The notes: generated by a model not told the origin, from the letters alone. Shown: positions 45,961 to 54,729, counted from the first letter of the stretch. The stretch: DNA of 64,000 bases from Yoonia sp. SS1-5 (GCF_038443705.2 NZ_CP151767.2:558001-622000); one strand, 5' to 3'. Made by a program: numbers and translations.

Positions 45961-47929
45961 TGCCTTGGATTGGATTTCCGTCGGACGGATCGAGGACCTG
46001 CCCGAGGGTCGGGTCAAGACCGTCACCGCGCGCACGACCTCGATTTGTCTGGTGCATTTTGACGGACAATGGGCCGCGATGAACAATCACTGTCCCCACC
46101 AGAAAGGGCCGTTGGGTGAAGGGTCAATCGAGAAAGGCGTGGATGACAAATGCTGGATCCGCTGCCCTTGGCATGGTTGGGATTTTGATCCGCTGACCGG
46201 CAAGCCCCCCGGCGGGCATGAAGACACGGGCCAGGAAATGTACCCGCTCGACATTCGGGATGGCGAGATCTTCGTGGGGCTGGAGGCTGAGCCGCCCCAC
46301 ACGCGGACCGTCACGGATGTGATGGTCGAGACGATGACAAATTGGGGCGTCCAGACGGTCTTTGGCATGGTCGGGCATTCGAACCTCGGGCTAGCAGATG
46401 CGATCCGGCGCGGCGTGATCGACAAGAAGTTGAAATACTACGGCATCCGGCATGAAGGGGTCGCGGCCTTCGCGGCCTCGGCCTATGGCAAGCTGACCGG
46501 GCAGCCCGCCGCCTGTCTGACCATTGCAGGACCGGGTGCGACCAATCTGCTGACCGGCATGTGGGATGCCAAAGTTGACCGGGCGCCGGTACTGGCCCTG
46601 ACAGGCCAGGTACAGACGCAGGTCTTTGGCCCCGGGGCGTTTCAGGATATCGACCTGCAATCGGCGTTTCAGGCTGTTTCGAAATTCTCGCAGCCTGTGC
46701 TGAATAGTTCCAACCATGCCGAACTGATGTCGCTTGCCTGCAAGAATGCCATTGTCGAACAGAATGTCGCGCATCTGATTTTCCCAGACGACGTGCAGAC
46801 CATTCCGTCGGAAAAACCAGCAGGCGCCCCTGACGGGCGAATGGCGGGCACCCGCGTCACGCCTGCGCAGGGTGATATCGACGCAGCTGTTGATCTGTTG
46901 AACAGTGCCAAGCGACCCATGATTGTCGTAGGCCACGGTGCTTACGGCGCGCGTGACCAGATCATTGCGCTGGCCGAGAAAATCGGTGCGCCTGTTGTCA
47001 CGACCTTCAAGGCCAAGGGGCTGGTGCCGGACAGCCATCCGCTGGGTGGCGGTGTTCTGGGCCGATCCGGCACGCCTATTGCCAGCTGGTTCATGAATGA
47101 GGCGGATGTGCTTGTGGCCTTTGGGGCCAGTTTCTCCAACCACACGGGCATCGCGCTGAAGGAAAATATCATTCAGGTCGATTATGACCGGATGCAGTTG
47201 GGCAAATTCCATCCCGTGAAGGTACCGGTTTGGGGCGAGATTGGTGCATTTTGTGATGCAGCCGCGGGCCGCATCAATCCGAACCCCGACGCTGTTGATC
47301 AGAAACCGGAACTGGCCGAACGCTGGGCCATCTGGCGCGATGAAAAGCAGCGCAGGCTCGCCGAAGAACATAGCGGCGGCATTCATTCCTTTGCCATCTT
47401 TGATGCGCTGGGCAAGCTTGTCCCCGATGACGCCATCTTTGCCGTTGATGTGGGCAACAACACCTATTCCTTTGGCCGTTATCTTGAAACGAAGGGCAGC
47501 CAGCGGGTGCTGATGTCGGGCTATCTGGGGTCGATTGGCTATGGGTTCCCCGCTGGCATCGGGGCCTGGGCCGCGACGCAGGATGTGGCCGCGCTGAAGG
47601 GGCGCAAGGTGATATCCATCTCGGGTGATGGCGGCTTTGGGCAATATCCGATGGACCTGACCACAGCCGTCAAATACGGCATGGATATTACCCATATCCT
47701 TTTGCACAACGGCGAGCTTGGGAAGATTTCCAAGGAACAGCGATCCGGCGAGTGGCCGGTCTGGGAAACGGATTTGCACAACCCGTCATTTGCAGCCTTC
47801 GCCAAGCTTTGCGGGGCGCATGGGCAAAAGGTCACCAAGACCGAGGATATCACCGATGCCATTCAAAAGGCGCTTGCGGTAGACGGCCCCGCACTTGTGG
47901 AAATCATGACAGACGCTGAACTGGTTTGA
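45950..47929 (+). CDS. Rieske domain fused to thiamine-diphosphate enzyme
   Basis: 659 aa. AAGG lies 9 bp before this ATG; an ATG three codons earlier sits on the site. Residues about 8-112 are a Rieske domain (C48-x-H50, C72-x2-H75). Residues about 118-650 form a complete acetolactate-synthase-like enzyme: catalytic Glu in GIRHEGVAAFAASAYG, TIAGPGATNLLTGM, the central domain, and the ThDP/Mg motif SGDGGFGQ...HNGELG. I have not seen this fusion described with a function. The ThDP part could decarboxylate a 2-oxo acid and feed electrons to the Rieske centre. Last gene of the operon. Confidence 0.88.
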   Translation: MTTDALDWISVGRIEDLPEGRVKTVTARTTSICLVHFDGQWAAMNNHCPHQKGPLGEGSIEKGVDDKCWIRCPWHGWDFDPLTGKPPGGHEDTGQEMYPLDIRDGEIFVGLEAEPPHTRTVTDVMVETMTNWGVQTVFGMVGHSNLGLADAIRRGVIDKKLKYYGIRHEGVAAFAASAYGKLTGQPAACLTIAGPGATNLLTGMWDAKVDRAPVLALTGQVQTQVFGPGAFQDIDLQSAFQAVSKFSQPVLNSSNHAELMSLACKNAIVEQNVAHLIFPDDVQTIPSEKPAGAPDGRMAGTRVTPAQGDIDAAVDLLNSAKRPMIVVGHGAYGARDQIIALAEKIGAPVVTTFKAKGLVPDSHPLGGGVLGRSGTPIASWFMNEADVLVAFGASFSNHTGIALKENIIQVDYDRMQLGKFHPVKVPVWGEIGAFCDAAAGRINPNPDAVDQKPELAERWAIWRDEKQRRLAEEHSGGIHSFAIFDALGKLVPDDAIFAVDVGNNTYSFGRYLETKGSQRVLMSGYLGSIGYGFPAGIGAWAATQDVAALKGRKVISISGDGGFGQYPMDLTTAVKYGMDITHILLHNGELGKISKEQRSGEWPVWETDLHNPSFAAFAKLCGAHGQKVTKTEDITDAIQKALAVDGPALVEIMTDAELV

Positions 47930-48003
47930 TGCTTTCTGGTGCCGGGGTCTGCGCCCCTGCCCGGCAACATTGACTTTCCGTCAGCGGCATTCATGTAAGC
48001 AGC

Positions 48004-48348
48004 ATGGATATCCTCAATATCATCTTCGCCCTGACCAGCATCGCGCTGGGGTGTTTCGGGTGGCTTGCGCCAAAATACACGATGTCGGCACTCGATCTTG
48101 ATCCGGGCAGGTCACATATGGGGCCATCTGAAATCCGGGCATCGGTTGGGTGCCTGTTTGTCGGCATGGGGATCGGCGCGCTGATCCTTGGTGGCCCCAC
48201 GGCCTATGCGATGCTGGGGTTTTGCTGGTGCGGGGCCGCACTGGGCCGTCTGACATCTCTGCTACTCGACGGACGCTCGCGCAAGAAGTGGGTTTATTTC
48301 TGGGTCGAGGCGGGCGTTGGGGTCCCGGCCATCGTTTTGAACCTCTGA
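48004..48348 (+). CDS. DUF4345-like small membrane protein
   Basis: 114 aa with four hydrophobic segments. APKYTMSALDLDPG and EIRASVGCLFVGMGIGAL resemble DUF4345 proteins. Placed 74 bp after the Rieske operon on the same strand; probably its own unit. Function unknown. Confidence 0.65.
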   Translation: MDILNIIFALTSIALGCFGWLAPKYTMSALDLDPGRSHMGPSEIRASVGCLFVGMGIGALILGGPTAYAMLGFCWCGAALGRLTSLLLDGRSRKKWVYFWVEAGVGVPAIVLNL

Positions 48349-48351
48349 GGC

Positions 48352-48380
48352 TTGTGCGACGCGCTGTCAGCTCTTATATC
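48352..48380 (+). promoter_or_regulatory. Candidate ssrA promoter
   Basis: TTGTGC, 17-bp spacer, TATATC directly upstream of the tmRNA acceptor piece; start predicted near 48387. Confidence 0.55.
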
Positions 48381-48386
48381 TTTGGT

Positions 48387-48695
48387 GTCCTTCGGGACTA
48401 TGGACATAAACGCGCTCGTAATAAGCGGATCGGACCCGGGGGCGGTACCCGGCGTCTCCACCATCACGGCTCATTTGGCCAGCGAGGGGACGAAATAGGA
48501 TCGACGAACGTCTAAAGGGGTTTGCTTTGTCTCGGTGAGTTACCACCGTTATCGGTACAACAAAGCTAGTTGCAAATGACAACAAAGCACCGATGGCACT
48601 CGCAGCGTAAGCTGTGCGTAAAATCGAAAATTAACTCCTAAGGTTTTGCGACCTTGGGCGGGGTTCGCAGGTACCTGGCAACAGAAACCTGCATT
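48387..48695 (+). ncRNA. ssrA: Two-piece (circularly permuted) tmRNA
   Basis: The acceptor piece comes first and ends in CGTCTCCACCA at 48463; after a short spacer the coding piece begins with GGGGACG at 48486, which pairs with CGTCTCC to form the acceptor stem. The tag reading frame at 48572-48610 encodes ANDNKAPMALAA and a TAA stop, a typical alphaproteobacterial degradation tag. This is the permuted gene order known from Caulobacter and other alphaproteobacteria, whose precursor is cut into two RNAs. It rescues stalled ribosomes. The 3' end is approximate, set at the last hairpin (GCAGGT/ACCTGC). Confidence 0.93.
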
Positions 48696-48865
48696 TTCAT
48701 ACAAAATGAAACACACGCTGATGCCGTCAACCCGTCAACGCCAGCCGCATGTTATGTCGCCCCCATCGACGTAGGGGACGCGGCCTTTTCCCTTGCGCAT
48801 AACAGGCGCGCCGCAGGCCAAAAGCTGCAAACCGCGCAGCTGTGTTTTTGACCGACGCCCGGTCG

Positions 48866-49723
48866 TTACGCCTCTTGCCGCAGCAACCACGCGCTTGATC
48901 CGATAATGATTGCCGCCCCCAACCACATCAACCCCGGCGGCGCAAAGCCGAAGAAAAGCAGGCCCAACCCCACATTCAGTGGCAATTTCAGATGGTCAAA
49001 GGGCTGCAGATAGGCCGCGTCGGCCACAACATAGGCCCGCACCAGAAGATATTGCGCCCCGGCCACCAAAAGCCCCGCAAGTGCCACAAGCCAGATCGCG
49101 GGCGGGCTGACTGCCGCCCCCGCGCCGACCAGTCCAAGCGCGTTGATCGGCACGAGCAGAACCAGCAGATACAGCGTCAGCGTTTCCGCTGTTTCCGTTT
49201 GCGTCAGCCGTTTGGCCACCAGCGACGAGGCCCCCCAGAATAACGCTGCCCCCACCGGCAGAATGGCCGCCCATGTAAAATCATCCTGCCACGGCGCAAG
49301 GATCAGAACACCGCCAAACGCCCCCAGAAGAACCGCAAGCACCCGGCTGCGGGTCAGCGCCTCGCCCAGAAAAAGACCCGCACCGGTCGTCACAAACAGG
49401 GGCGATGTCAGGATCAGCGCAATGGCCTGCCAAATCGGAACATAGGCCAGCCCCGCGATCCAAAGCTGCACGCCGATTGCCGCAAGACCAACCCGGATCA
49501 GATGCAGAACCGGGCGTGTTGTCCGCCATTGGCTGCGCCATACCAGGGGCAGAACCGCGATCAAGGCTATAGTATATTGCCAGAAAGCGATGGTGGGGGA
49601 TGGCACGCCATGGATCATCCCGGCCCCTTGCACAGCCGTATTGGCCCCAGCAAACAGCGCACCTGCGGCCACCAGATAGCCCGCACCCCAGATCGCGCTG
49701 GATTTTGTGGAAATATGGATCAT
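48866..49723 (-). CDS. ribN: DMT/EamA-family riboflavin transporter (RibN-like)
   Basis: 285 aa, ten helices in two EamA repeats (GYLVAAGALFAGANTAVQG near the N-terminus; VGAALFWGASSLVAKRLT opening the second). The sequence alone gives only a drug/metabolite transporter. The FMN riboswitch in its leader (49805-49947) points to riboflavin import, as for RibN of Rhizobium and Vibrio. The start is the ATG 2-3 bases from the sequestering stem. Confidence 0.82.
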   Translation of the reverse strand: MIHISTKSSAIWGAGYLVAAGALFAGANTAVQGAGMIHGVPSPTIAFWQYTIALIAVLPLVWRSQWRTTRPVLHLIRVGLAAIGVQLWIAGLAYVPIWQAIALILTSPLFVTTGAGLFLGEALTRSRVLAVLLGAFGGVLILAPWQDDFTWAAILPVGAALFWGASSLVAKRLTQTETAETLTLYLLVLLVPINALGLVGAGAAVSPPAIWLVALAGLLVAGAQYLLVRAYVVADAAYLQPFDHLKLPLNVGLGLLFFGFAPPGLMWLGAAIIIGSSAWLLRQEA

Positions 49724-49724
49724 T

Positions 49725-49790
49725 GCGTCTGCCCTTTCGTTTTCCGCACATGATCGCAGAGGCAAAACAGGACAGCGCGCAGGCAGACGC
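49725..49790 (-). promoter_or_regulatory. Predicted sequestor hairpin of FMN riboswitch
   Basis: GCGTCTGCC (mRNA, from 49790-49782) can pair perfectly over 9 bp with GGCAGACGC (49733-49725), which lies immediately before the start codon and takes in part of the AAAGGG ribosome-binding site. This fits translational control by the aptamer. Confidence 0.6.
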
Positions 49791-49804
49791 CTACGCCACA
49801 TACC

Positions 49805-49947
49805 CGCTCTCTTTCATCCGGACTATGACCGTCGGCTCAGGCATCGCACCTGATCTGCTGACCCTTTGAACAAGCCAAAGGCGCTCGCGGGCTCGGGCCA
49901 CATGGCCCATACCGCCGGTGGGGAATTTCACCCCGCCCTGAGAACAA
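49805..49947 (-). promoter_or_regulatory. FMN riboswitch (RFN element)
   Basis: On the minus strand, the conserved elements appear in order: TTCTCAGGGCGGGGTGAAAT, CCCCACCGGCGGTA, GAGCCCGCGAGCGC, GTCAGCAGATC, GCCGACGGTCATAGTCCGG and ATGAAAGAGAG. These are the core of the FMN aptamer. It precedes the ribN-like gene by about 80 bp and would lower its expression when FMN is plentiful. Confidence 0.96.
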
Positions 49948-50044
49948 GCGATAGATTATGGCAGGTTCTGATATAGATCAATAGTGCATCAATTCGCCAT
50001 GCCGGCGCTGATGCATCAGGCTGGCGCAGTGCCGCTGGACAGAA

Positions 50045-50527
50045 TCAGCTATCCGGTTCGTCGCCCAGAAGCGCACCCGCGTCGATCCGCCCGAAGCTGC
50101 CAAGCAGCTGCCCGATAAAGGTCACATCATTGATCCCATCATCGGTGACCCGCCGGTCAAGCGTGACCACATTGCCATCTTCCAGCCCGTAGCGTGCAAT
50201 GTTGCTGACCACGCCCTGAGGGGTAAAGGAAATCGCCAGAACTTCGCGTTTGACCTCTTGCGGGGCAAAGGCACCGACATAACGAAACTGGCTGGAGACG
50301 TAGTAAAACTTGTCATTCTGCAACGCGCCTTGCGATGTGGGCGGGCCAAATGCCTCGACCACGGCCCCGCGTGTTGTCTGGCCAACCTGGACCTCGGACA
50401 GCTCGGCCTCGCTTGGGGTGAACCCGTGAAACCGATTGATCGGCGTGCATCCGACGGCCGCAATGCAGGCAAGCCCCAGCATGGTGCTGCGCAGCTGTCT
50501 GCATGTTCTGTCAGTGCTGATGCCCAT
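50045..50527 (-). CDS. bamE: Outer membrane assembly lipoprotein BamE
   Basis: 160 aa with a lipoprotein signal (LACIAAVGC, Cys at about residue 27). SmpA/OmlA core: EVQVGQTTRGAVVEAFGPPT, FYYVSSQFRYVG, VLAISFTPQGVVSNIARYGLEDG. BamE stabilises the BAM complex that inserts beta-barrel proteins. Ribosome-binding GAGGG upstream. Divergent from yceD with 69 bp between the starts, the usual arrangement in this group. Confidence 0.87.
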   Translation of the reverse strand: MGISTDRTCRQLRSTMLGLACIAAVGCTPINRFHGFTPSEAELSEVQVGQTTRGAVVEAFGPPTSQGALQNDKFYYVSSQFRYVGAFAPQEVKREVLAISFTPQGVVSNIARYGLEDGNVVTLDRRVTDDGINDVTFIGQLLGSFGRIDAGALLGDEPDS

Positions 50528-50596
50528 CCCGGCCCTCTTGCTTTGGCGTCGCTTGCCTTTTATCCCACTACAGTAGAACCCACCCCCTGTTCAAGA

Positions 50597-51154
50597 ATGG
50601 ATGCGCCCGTGGCTGCCCTGCCCCAATCACACCTGCGTTTGTCAGATTTGACCACCCGGCGCGCGACCGATTTCGCGCTGATCCCCACCGCGGAAGAACG
50701 GCGCGCCGTGGCAGATACACTTGGGATCGTCGGGGTCCGCAAATTGCGGCTATCGGGAAAAATCGAACCGCTGGGATCGCGGGACTGGACCCTAACAGCC
50801 ATGCTGGGGGCCACAGTCGTGCAGGATTGCGTGGTCACGCTGGAACCGGTGACAACCAGACTGGATGAACCGGTTCACCGCAGCTATCTGGCCGAACTTC
50901 CCGACATCGACGCCGCGGAAGTTGAAATGCCCGAAGACGACACTGCCGAAGCCCTGCCCGAAACCCTTGATCTGGGCCAGGTGATGATCGAGGCATTGTC
51001 GCTCGCGCTGCCGCTTTATCCGCGCAAGGATGGTGCTGATCTGGGCGAGGCCGTGTTTACCGCCCCCGGAAGCACCCCTATGACGGACGAGGATGCCAAG
51101 CCCTTTGCGGGGCTGGAAGCGTTGCGCGATCAGCTGCAAAAGAAGGGGGATTAG
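50597..51154 (+). CDS. yceD: YceD/DUF177 family protein
   Basis: 185 aa from the ATG of MDAPVAALP. Typical alphaproteobacterial DUF177: LRLSGKIEPLGSRDWTL, ATVVQDCVVTLEPVTT, acidic stretch AEVEMPEDD, then LDLGQVMIEALSLALPLYPRK. YceD is linked to 23S rRNA accumulation in plants and bacteria and is almost always just upstream of rpmF, as here. Confidence 0.88.
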   Translation: MDAPVAALPQSHLRLSDLTTRRATDFALIPTAEERRAVADTLGIVGVRKLRLSGKIEPLGSRDWTLTAMLGATVVQDCVVTLEPVTTRLDEPVHRSYLAELPDIDAAEVEMPEDDTAEALPETLDLGQVMIEALSLALPLYPRKDGADLGEAVFTAPGSTPMTDEDAKPFAGLEALRDQLQKKGD

Positions 51155-51160
51155 GCGCGG

Positions 51161-51178
51161 TTTTCCGGCGCCGGAAAA
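51161..51178. repeat. Perfect 18-bp palindrome
   Basis: TTTTCCGGCGCCGGAAAA, 7 bp after the yceD stop and just upstream of the candidate rpmF promoter. As DNA it is a symmetric protein-binding site; as RNA it cannot form a normal hairpin loop without losing central pairs. Confidence 0.6.
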
Positions 51179-51182
51179 GGGC

Positions 51183-51210
51183 TTGCACAAATGCGGAATC
51201 GCAGTATGTT
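51183..51210 (+). promoter_or_regulatory. Candidate rpmF-plsX-fabH promoter
   Basis: TTGCAC, 16-bp spacer, TATGTT, about 108 bp before rpmF. Confidence 0.4.
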
Positions 51211-51317
51211 CGCGACCTCTTTGACATCGCACTCGACAGGGCTGCCGCAATGGCGTAGGACCCGGTTCGACGCAAGACACATCAGGGCCAGCGGCCCATA
51301 AATCATAGGGTTGAGAC

Positions 51318-51524
51318 ATGGCTGTCCAGCAGAACAAAGTATCCAAATCCCGCCGCAACAACCGGCGTGCGCACGACTCACTCGTCGCTGCAAATCCAAA
51401 CGAATGCGACAATTGCGGTGAGCTGAAGCGCCCGCATCACGTCTGCCCGTCCTGCGGCCACTACGCCACACGTGAAGTGATTGCAGACACGACTGAAATC
51501 GACCTCGACGACGACGCAGCTTAA
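51318..51524 (+). CDS. rpmF: 50S ribosomal protein L32
   Basis: 68 aa. [20 protein letters not shown] and the zinc-binding-type [18 protein letters not shown] (four Cys kept, so the zinc-dependent form) are diagnostic. Precedes plsX by 22 bp, the standard order. Confidence 0.96.
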   Translation: MAVQQNKVSKSRRNNRRAHDSLVAANPNECDNCGELKRPHHVCPSCGHYATREVIADTTEIDLDDDAA

Positions 51525-51546
51525 GCTGCGGCACAGGCAGATACAC

Positions 51547-52671
51547 ATGACACAGGGCCAGTCAGACACTGATCAGCCCCTCGTTGATGCGGTATCGGAT
51601 GTCTTATCCGTCGATGCGATGGGCGGCGATCAGGGGCCTGCAACAGTTGTTGCGGGCCTTTCGAAGTTTCTGGGCAAGGCACCCTCTGCCCGCGCCATCC
51701 TGCATGGGCCAGAGGCCGAGCTGAAAATGCTGTTGGCAAAACACAATCTGGCAGATCGCGTGACAATCCGCGATGCGGCAGATGTTGTGAAGATGACCGA
51801 CAAACCCAGCCATGTTCTGCGCCATGGCAAGAAAACCTCTATGTGGTCTGCGATTGAAGCCGTCCGCGAAGGCAGCGCCGCTGTCTGCATCAGCTGCGGC
51901 AATACTGGCGGGCTGATGGCCATGTCGATGCTGCGCCTGCGCAAGGCCGAGGGCGTCAATCGCCCCGCGATTGCCTGCCTGTGGCCGTCCCGCAACCCAT
52001 CGGGCTTCAACGTCATGCTTGACGCGGGTGCCGATATTCGGGCCGATCAGGATGACTTGCTGACTTATGCGCTGATGGGCGCCTCATATGCCCGCAATGG
52101 TCTGGATATCACGCGCCCGCGCGTGGGTCTTTTGAACGTCGGCACAGAGGAGCACAAAGGCCGGGCCGAGTTAAAGGTCGCCCATGAACTTATTGGAAAA
52201 GCTGCAGAAAAAGGTGAATTCACCTATGTCGGCTTTATCGAGGGTGGCGATCTGCCGTCGGACAAGATTGATGTCATTGTCACAGATGGGTTCACGGGCA
52301 ATGTGGCGCTGAAAACAGGTGAAGGCACGGCCAGCCTGATTTCCGAGCTTCTGCGCGCCGCCTTGATGAAGACCCCTCTTTCGATGTTTGCTGCACTGTT
52401 GGCCCGCGGCTCGCTCAACCGGCTGCGCAAACGGATTGATCCGCGCCGGGTCAATGGCGGGGTGTTTCTGGGCCTGAACCAGACCGTGATCAAAAGCCAT
52501 GGATCGGCTGATGCAACCGGCGTGGCGGCTGCCTTGCACCTTGCCCATCGCCTGGCGCAGAGCGGTTTTTCGGATAAACTGGCGGCACGGGTTGCATCTG
52601 CAGCATCACTTGCCCAAGATGCCGGGCAAGAAAACGAGACCAACGGTCTCAATACCAATACGGGCGAGTAA
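51547..52671 (+). CDS. plsX: Phosphate acyltransferase PlsX
   Basis: 374 aa from the ATG of MTQGQSD; the frame is open further upstream across rpmF but that is chance. SVDAMGGDQGP, CISCGNTGGLMAMSMLRLR, RPAIACLWPS, LLNVGTEEHKG, VTDGFTGNVALKTGEG identify PlsX, which makes acyl-phosphate from acyl-ACP for phospholipid synthesis. One base separates it from fabH. Confidence 0.95.
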   Translation: MTQGQSDTDQPLVDAVSDVLSVDAMGGDQGPATVVAGLSKFLGKAPSARAILHGPEAELKMLLAKHNLADRVTIRDAADVVKMTDKPSHVLRHGKKTSMWSAIEAVREGSAAVCISCGNTGGLMAMSMLRLRKAEGVNRPAIACLWPSRNPSGFNVMLDAGADIRADQDDLLTYALMGASYARNGLDITRPRVGLLNVGTEEHKGRAELKVAHELIGKAAEKGEFTYVGFIEGGDLPSDKIDVIVTDGFTGNVALKTGEGTASLISELLRAALMKTPLSMFAALLARGSLNRLRKRIDPRRVNGGVFLGLNQTVIKSHGSADATGVAAALHLAHRLAQSGFSDKLAARVASAASLAQDAGQENETNGLNTNTGE

Positions 52672-52672
52672 A

Positions 52673-53644
52673 ATGGTGCGTCGCGCAGTCGTGAAAGGTG
52701 TCGGACATTATCTGCCCGACCGGGTTGTGCCCAACGCAGAGTTTGAAAAGACGCTCGACACAACAGATGAATGGATCAAGGCCCGCTCTGGCATTGAAAG
52801 CCGGCATTTTGCGGCCCCCGATCAGACGACGTCTGATCTGGCCACACAGGCAGCCAAGGCCGCGCTGGATATGGCGGGCATGGATGGCAACGATATTGAT
52901 GCCATTGTGCTGGCCACCTCAACGGCTGACCTGACGTTCCCTTCAGCGGCAACAATGGTGCAGCATGCGATCGGGAACACCAAGGGCTATGCCTTTGATG
53001 TACAAGCAGTTTGTGCCGGCTTCGTCTATGCGCTGTCAAATGCCAACGCGCTGATCCTGTCCGGTCAGGCTGATCGCGTGCTGGTGATCGGGGCCGAGAC
53101 ATTCAGCCGGATCATGGATTGGACCGACCGCAGCACTTGTGTGCTCTTCGGCGACGGCGCGGGCGCCATCATCCTCGAAGCACAAGAGGGCGACGGCACA
53201 TCGGCTGACCGGGGCATCCTGTCCACGGATCTGAATTCTGACGGGCGTTACAAGGATCTGCTATATGTGGATGGCGGTGTTTCGACACAGAATACCGGCA
53301 TGCTGCGGATGGTGGGCAAGGAAGTTTTTCGGCACGCGGTCGAAAAGCTGGCGCAGACAGCGCATACCGCGCTGGACAAGGTCGGGCTTGGGCCTGACGA
53401 CGTGTCATGGGTTGTTCCACATCAGGCCAATATCCGGATTATCCAATCAACCGCCAAAAAGCTGGGGGTTGAAATGGACCGGGTGGTGGTGACGGTGCAA
53501 AATCATGGCAATACGTCGGCGGCCTCTATTCCGCTGGCGCTTTCTGTTGGCGTTGCGCGCGGTCAGATCAAGACAGGCGACCTGATCGTCACCGAGGCAA
53601 TCGGTGGCGGTCTGGCCTGGGGCGCGGTGGTTGTTCGCTGGTAG
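52673..53644 (+). CDS. fabH: 3-oxoacyl-ACP synthase III
   Basis: 323 aa. Catalytic Cys114 in FDVQAVCAGFVYAL, the His in VVPHQANIRII and Asn in NHGNTSAASIP complete the triad; GDGAGAIIL and the C-terminal EAIGGGLAWGA are typical. Starts fatty-acid synthesis from acetyl-CoA and malonyl-ACP. Co-transcribed with plsX. Confidence 0.95.
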   Translation: MVRRAVVKGVGHYLPDRVVPNAEFEKTLDTTDEWIKARSGIESRHFAAPDQTTSDLATQAAKAALDMAGMDGNDIDAIVLATSTADLTFPSAATMVQHAIGNTKGYAFDVQAVCAGFVYALSNANALILSGQADRVLVIGAETFSRIMDWTDRSTCVLFGDGAGAIILEAQEGDGTSADRGILSTDLNSDGRYKDLLYVDGGVSTQNTGMLRMVGKEVFRHAVEKLAQTAHTALDKVGLGPDDVSWVVPHQANIRIIQSTAKKLGVEMDRVVVTVQNHGNTSAASIPLALSVGVARGQIKTGDLIVTEAIGGGLAWGAVVVRW

Positions 53645-53685
53645 GCAGAAACGCTCTGTTAACCATGTTTGCCAAGCCCTTGTTA

Positions 53686-53714
53686 TTGACTCTGAAAATG
53701 CCCCGCGCTTATGG
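53686..53714 (+). promoter_or_regulatory. Candidate ihfA promoter
   Basis: TTGACT, 17-bp spacer, TTATGG, about 25 bp before the ihfA start region. Confidence 0.5.
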
Positions 53715-53739
53715 TCGCTAGAGTATTGAAGGGGGTATT

Positions 53740-54042
53740 ATGACCGACAAAACATTAACTCGAGTGGATTTGGCAGACGCGGTCCATAATGAGGTCGGCC
53801 TCTCGCGTAACGATAGTGCCGATTTGGTCGAAAGCGTTTTATCCCATGTGTCAGACGCATTGGTCCGTGGCGAGACGGTCAAAATTTCCTCTTTCGGAAC
53901 ATTCTCGGTCCGGGAAAAAGCCGCCCGTGTCGGGCGAAACCCCAAGACCGGCGAGGAAGTGCCAATTCATCCCCGCCGCGTTCTGACCTTTCGCCCATCC
54001 CACCTGATGAAGGACCGGGTTGCAGCAGGGAACAAATCCTAG
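53740..54042 (+). CDS. ihfA: Integration host factor subunit alpha
   Basis: 100 aa. HU/IHF fold: [48 protein letters not shown] and the Pro-containing DNA-intercalating arm, ending [12 protein letters not shown]. Preceded by AAGGGGG. Bends DNA at specific sites with IhfB. A merR-like gene follows after 3 bp, a conserved pairing. Confidence 0.94.
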   Translation: MTDKTLTRVDLADAVHNEVGLSRNDSADLVESVLSHVSDALVRGETVKISSFGTFSVREKAARVGRNPKTGEEVPIHPRRVLTFRPSHLMKDRVAAGNKS

Positions 54043-54045
54043 ATC

Positions 54046-54678
54046 ATGGCTAAAGCCAAAGACGCCTTTCGCACCATCAGTGAAGTCGCTGAATGGCTCG
54101 ACACGCCCACCCATGTTCTGCGCTTTTGGGAAAGCAAGTTCAGTCAGATAAAACCTGTCAAAGGGGCCGGTGGCAGACGCTATTACCGCCCGGCCGATAT
54201 GGATCTTCTCGGCGGTATCAAGCAACTGCTGCATGAAGAAGGGATGACGATCAAAGGCACGCAAAAGCTGTTGCGCGAAAAGGGCGTCAAGCATGTGGCC
54301 GGTCTTGGCCTCTCCATGACAGCCCCCGCCGCGCCGGTTGCGGTTGCCGAAGAAGCGCCCGAGCAAGCACCGGCACCTGAGCCGACCCCGGTAGAGGAGG
54401 CGCCCGCACCAGCCCCCGAAGCGGACGACCCTGTGCAGAACGCGTTCATGTTCGAACACAAGGCACCTGCCGAAAGCACCCCAGCCGAAGAACCCGCGCA
54501 GGCCGCGCCGGAGGTGGCACTTGATCTGCCCGCCCTGCCCGACGGCTTGCCGGACCTGTCCGCACGCAGTTTCGGCCTGATCGCCGCCCGTCGCGACGGG
54601 TTGAAAACCAAGGCCGCCGAAATTGCACCAATCGTCAAGGAGCTGCAGGCCTTGCGTGATAAACTGCAGCAACGATAA
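54046..54678 (+). CDS. MerR-family transcriptional regulator
   Basis: 210 aa. Winged helix at residues about 8-75 ([46 protein letters not shown]). The linker at about 95-165 is rich in Ala, Pro and Glu; a C-terminal helix follows (LRDKLQ). This ihfA-linked MerR protein is conserved in alphaproteobacteria; targets unknown. Confidence 0.85.
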   Translation: MAKAKDAFRTISEVAEWLDTPTHVLRFWESKFSQIKPVKGAGGRRYYRPADMDLLGGIKQLLHEEGMTIKGTQKLLREKGVKHVAGLGLSMTAPAAPVAVAEEAPEQAPAPEPTPVEEAPAPAPEADDPVQNAFMFEHKAPAESTPAEEPAQAAPEVALDLPALPDGLPDLSARSFGLIAARRDGLKTKAAEIAPIVKELQALRDKLQQR

Positions 54679-54729
54679 GGCGCTTTCTGACTTGCCCCTC
54701 CGGACAATTGCGTTATGAACGCCCGCAGT

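Noticed and set aside
46391..47779. Minus-strand ORF of 462 aa opposite the Rieske-ThDP gene
   Set aside because: Antisense frame of a strongly supported enzyme; no coherent domain.
48349..48865. Gap first considered a gene-free stretch or small-ORF region
   Set aside because: It holds the permuted tmRNA; the short ORFs on both strands are chance.
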